Shown: one piece after another, positions 61,463 through 64,000 of the stretch
Layout of the letters: the number at the start of each line of letters is the position of its first letter
Numbering within the stretch: the stretch's first letter is position 1
Source: an uncultured Dorea sp.
GTDB lineage: Bacteria; Bacillota; Clostridia; Lachnospirales; Lachnospiraceae
Assembly (NCBI GenBank): GCA_910584095.1
Contig: CAJTYU010000001.1
Coordinates: 62,001-126,000 of the forward strand
Reading direction: 5' to 3'
Length of the DNA: 64,000 bases
The notes under the pieces: generated by a model
What the model was told of the DNA's origin: nothing
The model's input: the letters and a program-made list of their open reading frames with translations, nothing else
Database searches by the model: none
Program-made: the position numbers and the translations under genes

Positions 61463-62680
61463 TTACTTCAGCCCGTCAAACATCTCTTTTACTGCCGGAG
61501 CATTCTTTGTCAGCTTTTTTATGCTCAAATCATCTGCTTTATTATTTGCAAGACGAAGATTATTTTCTGATGACAGCAGCGCCTCTTTTGTCTTCTGGAG
61601 ATGCAAAATCGTCTTATCGATCTCCTCCACTGCCTTTTTGAATCTCTCGCTGGCAATTCTGTAATTCCTTGCAAAGCCTTCTTTAAATGCGTTCATATTC
61701 TCTTCAAAATGAAGGATATCCACCTGCTGATGTCTGGCGATCTCTAACTCCTGCCGGTACTTCAGAGAATTTAAAGCGGCGTTCCTAAGCAATGTAATAA
61801 TTGGAATAAAAAACTGCGGACGGATTACATACATTTTCTCATACCTGTAGGATACGTCTACAATACCATTATTATATAATTCATTGTCTATTTCCAGCAG
61901 AGACACCAATACCGCATATTCACATTTTTTCTCCCGCCTGTCTTTATCGAGCTCCTTAAAAAAGTCTTCATTCTTGTGCTTTGCCGCCGTCTCCTCCATC
62001 TCGTTTTTCATCTCAAACATAATGGAGATAAATTCTACCCCGTCCTTGGACTCCCTAAATATAAAGTCCCCTTTGCTGCCTGTGTGAGCATCATTATCTT
62101 TCTCAAAATAAGCCTCCGGAAAAGCGGTCATCCGCAAGGAATTAAATTGATTTAAACAGTGCCGCTCTAAGCTCTCTCCTACCATCTTGGTAGACTGCTT
62201 TGCCTTGAAATCCTTATAGTACTCAATCTGTTCGTCTTTTAGCTTCAGCTTATCCTCATACTGCTCGCGCAGAGATTTCTCTTTTAATTGATTTTCCGTT
62301 TCCTTATTCGACAATCGGCTCTTTAGCTCTGTGATCTCCGCGGCTTTCTTCGCCATCTCTTTTTCAATTTCCTGAACTGCTTCTGATACTGCCAGCTTCT
62401 TCTCCGTTTCATTTCCGGAAATCTGCGCTTTCAGCTTCTCAATCACCCGATCTTTTTCAGACAGCTCCGCTTCCTTTGCAGAGAGCTCCTTATCATGCGC
62501 TTCCTTCTGTTCCATGCGCGCAAGCTTCAAATCGCTCTCCTTCTTATCCATGAAATCCTTCTCTCGGCGCTGAACTTCCTTTTCAAATTCCTTATCCCGG
62601 ATCTGCTGGACAATCTGCGCATATCCGCTCTCGTCAACCACAAACACTTCTCCGCAGTTGGGACACTTAATCTCCCGCAT
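61463..62680 (-). CDS. DUF2130-domain protein with N-terminal zinc ribbon and coiled coil
   Basis: 405 residues. A short CPNC start (MREIKCPNCGEVFVVDESGY) is followed by coiled coil (about 28-160) and the DUF2130 domain (KMVGESLERHCLNQFNSLRM, GSKGDFIFRESK, EMKNE). The last has a restriction-endonuclease-like look (D and E-x-K), so a nuclease-like role is possible but unproven. It stands alone between recD2 and the hydrolase. Confidence 0.85.
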   Translation of the reverse strand: MREIKCPNCGEVFVVDESGYAQIVQQIRDKEFEKEVQRREKDFMDKKESDLKLARMEQKEAHDKELSAKEAELSEKDRVIEKLKAQISGNETEKKLAVSEAVQEIEKEMAKKAAEITELKSRLSNKETENQLKEKSLREQYEDKLKLKDEQIEYYKDFKAKQSTKMVGESLERHCLNQFNSLRMTAFPEAYFEKDNDAHTGSKGDFIFRESKDGVEFISIMFEMKNEMEETAAKHKNEDFFKELDKDRREKKCEYAVLVSLLEIDNELYNNGIVDVSYRYEKMYVIRPQFFIPIITLLRNAALNSLKYRQELEIARHQQVDILHFEENMNAFKEGFARNYRIASERFKKAVEEIDKTILHLQKTKEALLSSENNLRLANNKADDLSIKKLTKNAPAVKEMFDGLK

Positions 62681-62773
62681 ACTATCTACCCTCTCTTATT
62701 ATCTCATGAAAGCAAAACTGACAGAACTGCTTTCAAATCTGTCTTATCTGTCATTCTGAAACAGCGCCGGATT

Positions 62774-63829
62774 TTATTGGTGCATAAATTGTATCATTTC
62801 ATCTGTCCAGCATCGCGCAGAATTTCCAAAAGCCAGATTACAGCCGTGCCCTCCCGCCGGATATATGCACAGTTTATACGATACCCCCGCCTCTTTTAAT
62901 GCAGACGCCATCCGCGCCGCATTAGACGGCGGTACGCAGTCGTCGTCTTCGCAGGCCCATAAGAATGTCTTTGGACAAGCCTTTGATACCCGCAGTTCTA
63001 CAGAAAGCGCCGCTCTCAAAGACTCGTCTCCTCCGGTAAGCATCCGGAAGCTTCCCTCATGGCATTCCTCGCCAAAGGTAATTACCGGATAACCAAGACA
63101 CAGCTTATCCGGCCGGACAGTTTCCGGTTCTAAATTGCTGCCGGTCTCTTCCCGCAGCGCTTCTGCAATCTCTCTGTAAAGGCATCCCAAGGACGCGCAT
63201 AGATGTCCCCCGGCAGAAAATCCCATCAGCATTACATTCTGAGGATCCACGCCATATTCCCCCGCATGCTCCCTTACATACTGAAGGGCCAGCGCCAGAT
63301 CCTTCTGCGGCCCCGGATAATTATTCGGCGCCGTCCGGTATTTTAATACAAAAGATACATACCCTTTCGCTTCCATATAGTTCATCACGGGATTTCCTTC
63401 GCCGCTGAAGCACACAACCTCATAACCTCCTCCGGGGCAGATGATTACCGCCGGACGCTTCCTCTCCGCCTCCATTATTCTCTCATATTCCGGCGTCAGA
63501 AGAAATACAGAATCCTTCCCGCCCCGCTTGTCCTTTTCCGGGGTCCAGTCTGAATTACAGTCCCAAAGGGATACGCACCTTCTGGTATGTCCGTCCGTGA
63601 TATCTAAAACCGTCTGGACCGCATCCAGAAGCTGATTGACCACCTCCGCAAAGGACCCTCCCCATGGGCTTTCGACAATCTTCTCTGCCAGCGCCAACGG
63701 AAGACGCAGCATCTTTTCCGGGAATAGCTGCAGATTCTTTTCTGAAAAAAATATCTCCAAATATTCTCTCATACTTGGATATTCCATAATATCGTTAAAT
63801 GAATGGTATCTTGTAAACTTCACCGTCAT
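62774..63829 (-). CDS. Alpha/beta hydrolase (esterase-like)
   Basis: About 351 residues. The C-terminal 230 form an alpha/beta hydrolase with nucleophile GFSAGGHLCAS, oxyanion region CPGGGYEVVCFSGEG, CEDDDCVPP (acid) and AGGHGCNLAFG (His). An N-terminal stretch of 120 residues is lineage-specific. The start at 63829 has GGGGAGG upstream. It resembles carbohydrate acetyl esterases; substrate unknown. Confidence 0.82.
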   Translation of the reverse strand: MTVKFTRYHSFNDIMEYPSMREYLEIFFSEKNLQLFPEKMLRLPLALAEKIVESPWGGSFAEVVNQLLDAVQTVLDITDGHTRRCVSLWDCNSDWTPEKDKRGGKDSVFLLTPEYERIMEAERKRPAVIICPGGGYEVVCFSGEGNPVMNYMEAKGYVSFVLKYRTAPNNYPGPQKDLALALQYVREHAGEYGVDPQNVMLMGFSAGGHLCASLGCLYREIAEALREETGSNLEPETVRPDKLCLGYPVITFGEECHEGSFRMLTGGDESLRAALSVELRVSKACPKTFLWACEDDDCVPPSNAARMASALKEAGVSYKLCIYPAGGHGCNLAFGNSARCWTDEMIQFMHQ

Positions 63830-63951
63830 TATCCTCCCCGAAACATTTGCTTTCATTATAACGCATCCCAAGGACGAATAACAGCCTGAAATCACTATAT
63901 CTCAACAAATATCTTGATTTCTGTGATATTCTTATTTTGGGAGGTGGAATG

Positions 63952-64000
63952 ATGTCAGATAGCCGTTTATTCAAAATGCTATATTATCTATTAGACAGGG
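63952..64000 (+). CDS. YafY/WYL-type HTH regulator, cut by the right edge
   Basis: Only the first 16 codons are visible: MSDSRLFKMLYYLLDR, the standard opening of YafY-type regulators (HTH_11 plus WYL). GGGAGGTGG lies upstream. It is divergent from the hydrolase and could regulate it. Confidence 0.6.
   Translation, partial: MSDSRLFKMLYYLLDR

Overview
The window reads as chromosome of a spore-forming gut Clostridium, most likely Lachnospiraceae. The evidence is SpoVAD/SpoVAE behind a sigma-G-type promoter, LL-diaminopimelate aminotransferase (DapL), a type I glutamine synthetase paired with an ANTAR regulator, NiaR, a YtrA-type ABC operon, moderate GC, and sortase-anchored pilins with LPxTG ends. 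Almost all genes lie on the minus strand. The plus-strand exceptions are a diguanylate cyclase, an 88-aa protein, a 219-aa protein of unknown function and a regulator cut by the right edge. No rRNA, tRNA or CRISPR array was seen.

Layout by position (transcription mostly right to left). 1-3.4 kb: pyrE operon (pyrE, a 50-aa membrane protein, VanZ, a DUF6142-like protein, an M29 aminopeptidase cut by the left edge). 3.4-13.2 kb: an AT-richer accessory block between pyrE and guaA. It holds decayed genes (hemerythrin-like start, DUF6064 gene with one in-frame stop, tyrosine integrase fragment, two TnpV fragments, truncated MATE, MarR without its DNA-binding core) and two intact modules: a MATE pump behind an attenuator-like leader, and a two-component/ABC exporter set. 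13.3-16.8 kb: stand-alone GMP-synthase ATP-pyrophosphatase, a lipoprotein, spoVAE and spoVAD. 16.9-22.3 kb: a MukBEF/Wadjet-type condensin (jetA-jetB-jetC) with no jetD beside it.

22.4-40.3 kb is the most striking region, a surface-appendage locus. It encodes a 1303-aa tip adhesin with His/Cys repeats, an LPSTG major pilin, a class C sortase, TasA/camelysin-like secreted proteins, three signal peptidases (one Ser-Lys type, two ER/SipW type), a GH73+M23 wall hydrolase, a DivIVA-like coiled-coil protein, two paralogous coiled-coil proteins and a SARP/BTAD regulator with a degenerate GGDEF-like tail. A promoter region with 12-bp-spaced direct repeats lies at its head.

40.4-44.6 kb: dapL, dapF, an ANTAR regulator and glnA with a terminator hairpin directly after its promoter. 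44.7-64 kb: diguanylate cyclase, hydrogenase-system regulator, pyridoxamine kinase, shortened EamA transporter, MATE, small alarmone synthetase, corrinoid adenosyltransferase, PTS EIIC, NiaR, MacB-type ABC system with a CARDB-like partner, YtrA-type ABC operon, RecD2, a DUF2130 protein, an alpha/beta hydrolase and the start of a YafY/WYL-type regulator. A short palindromic repeat family is scattered at 4.2, 50.3 and 58.4 kb.
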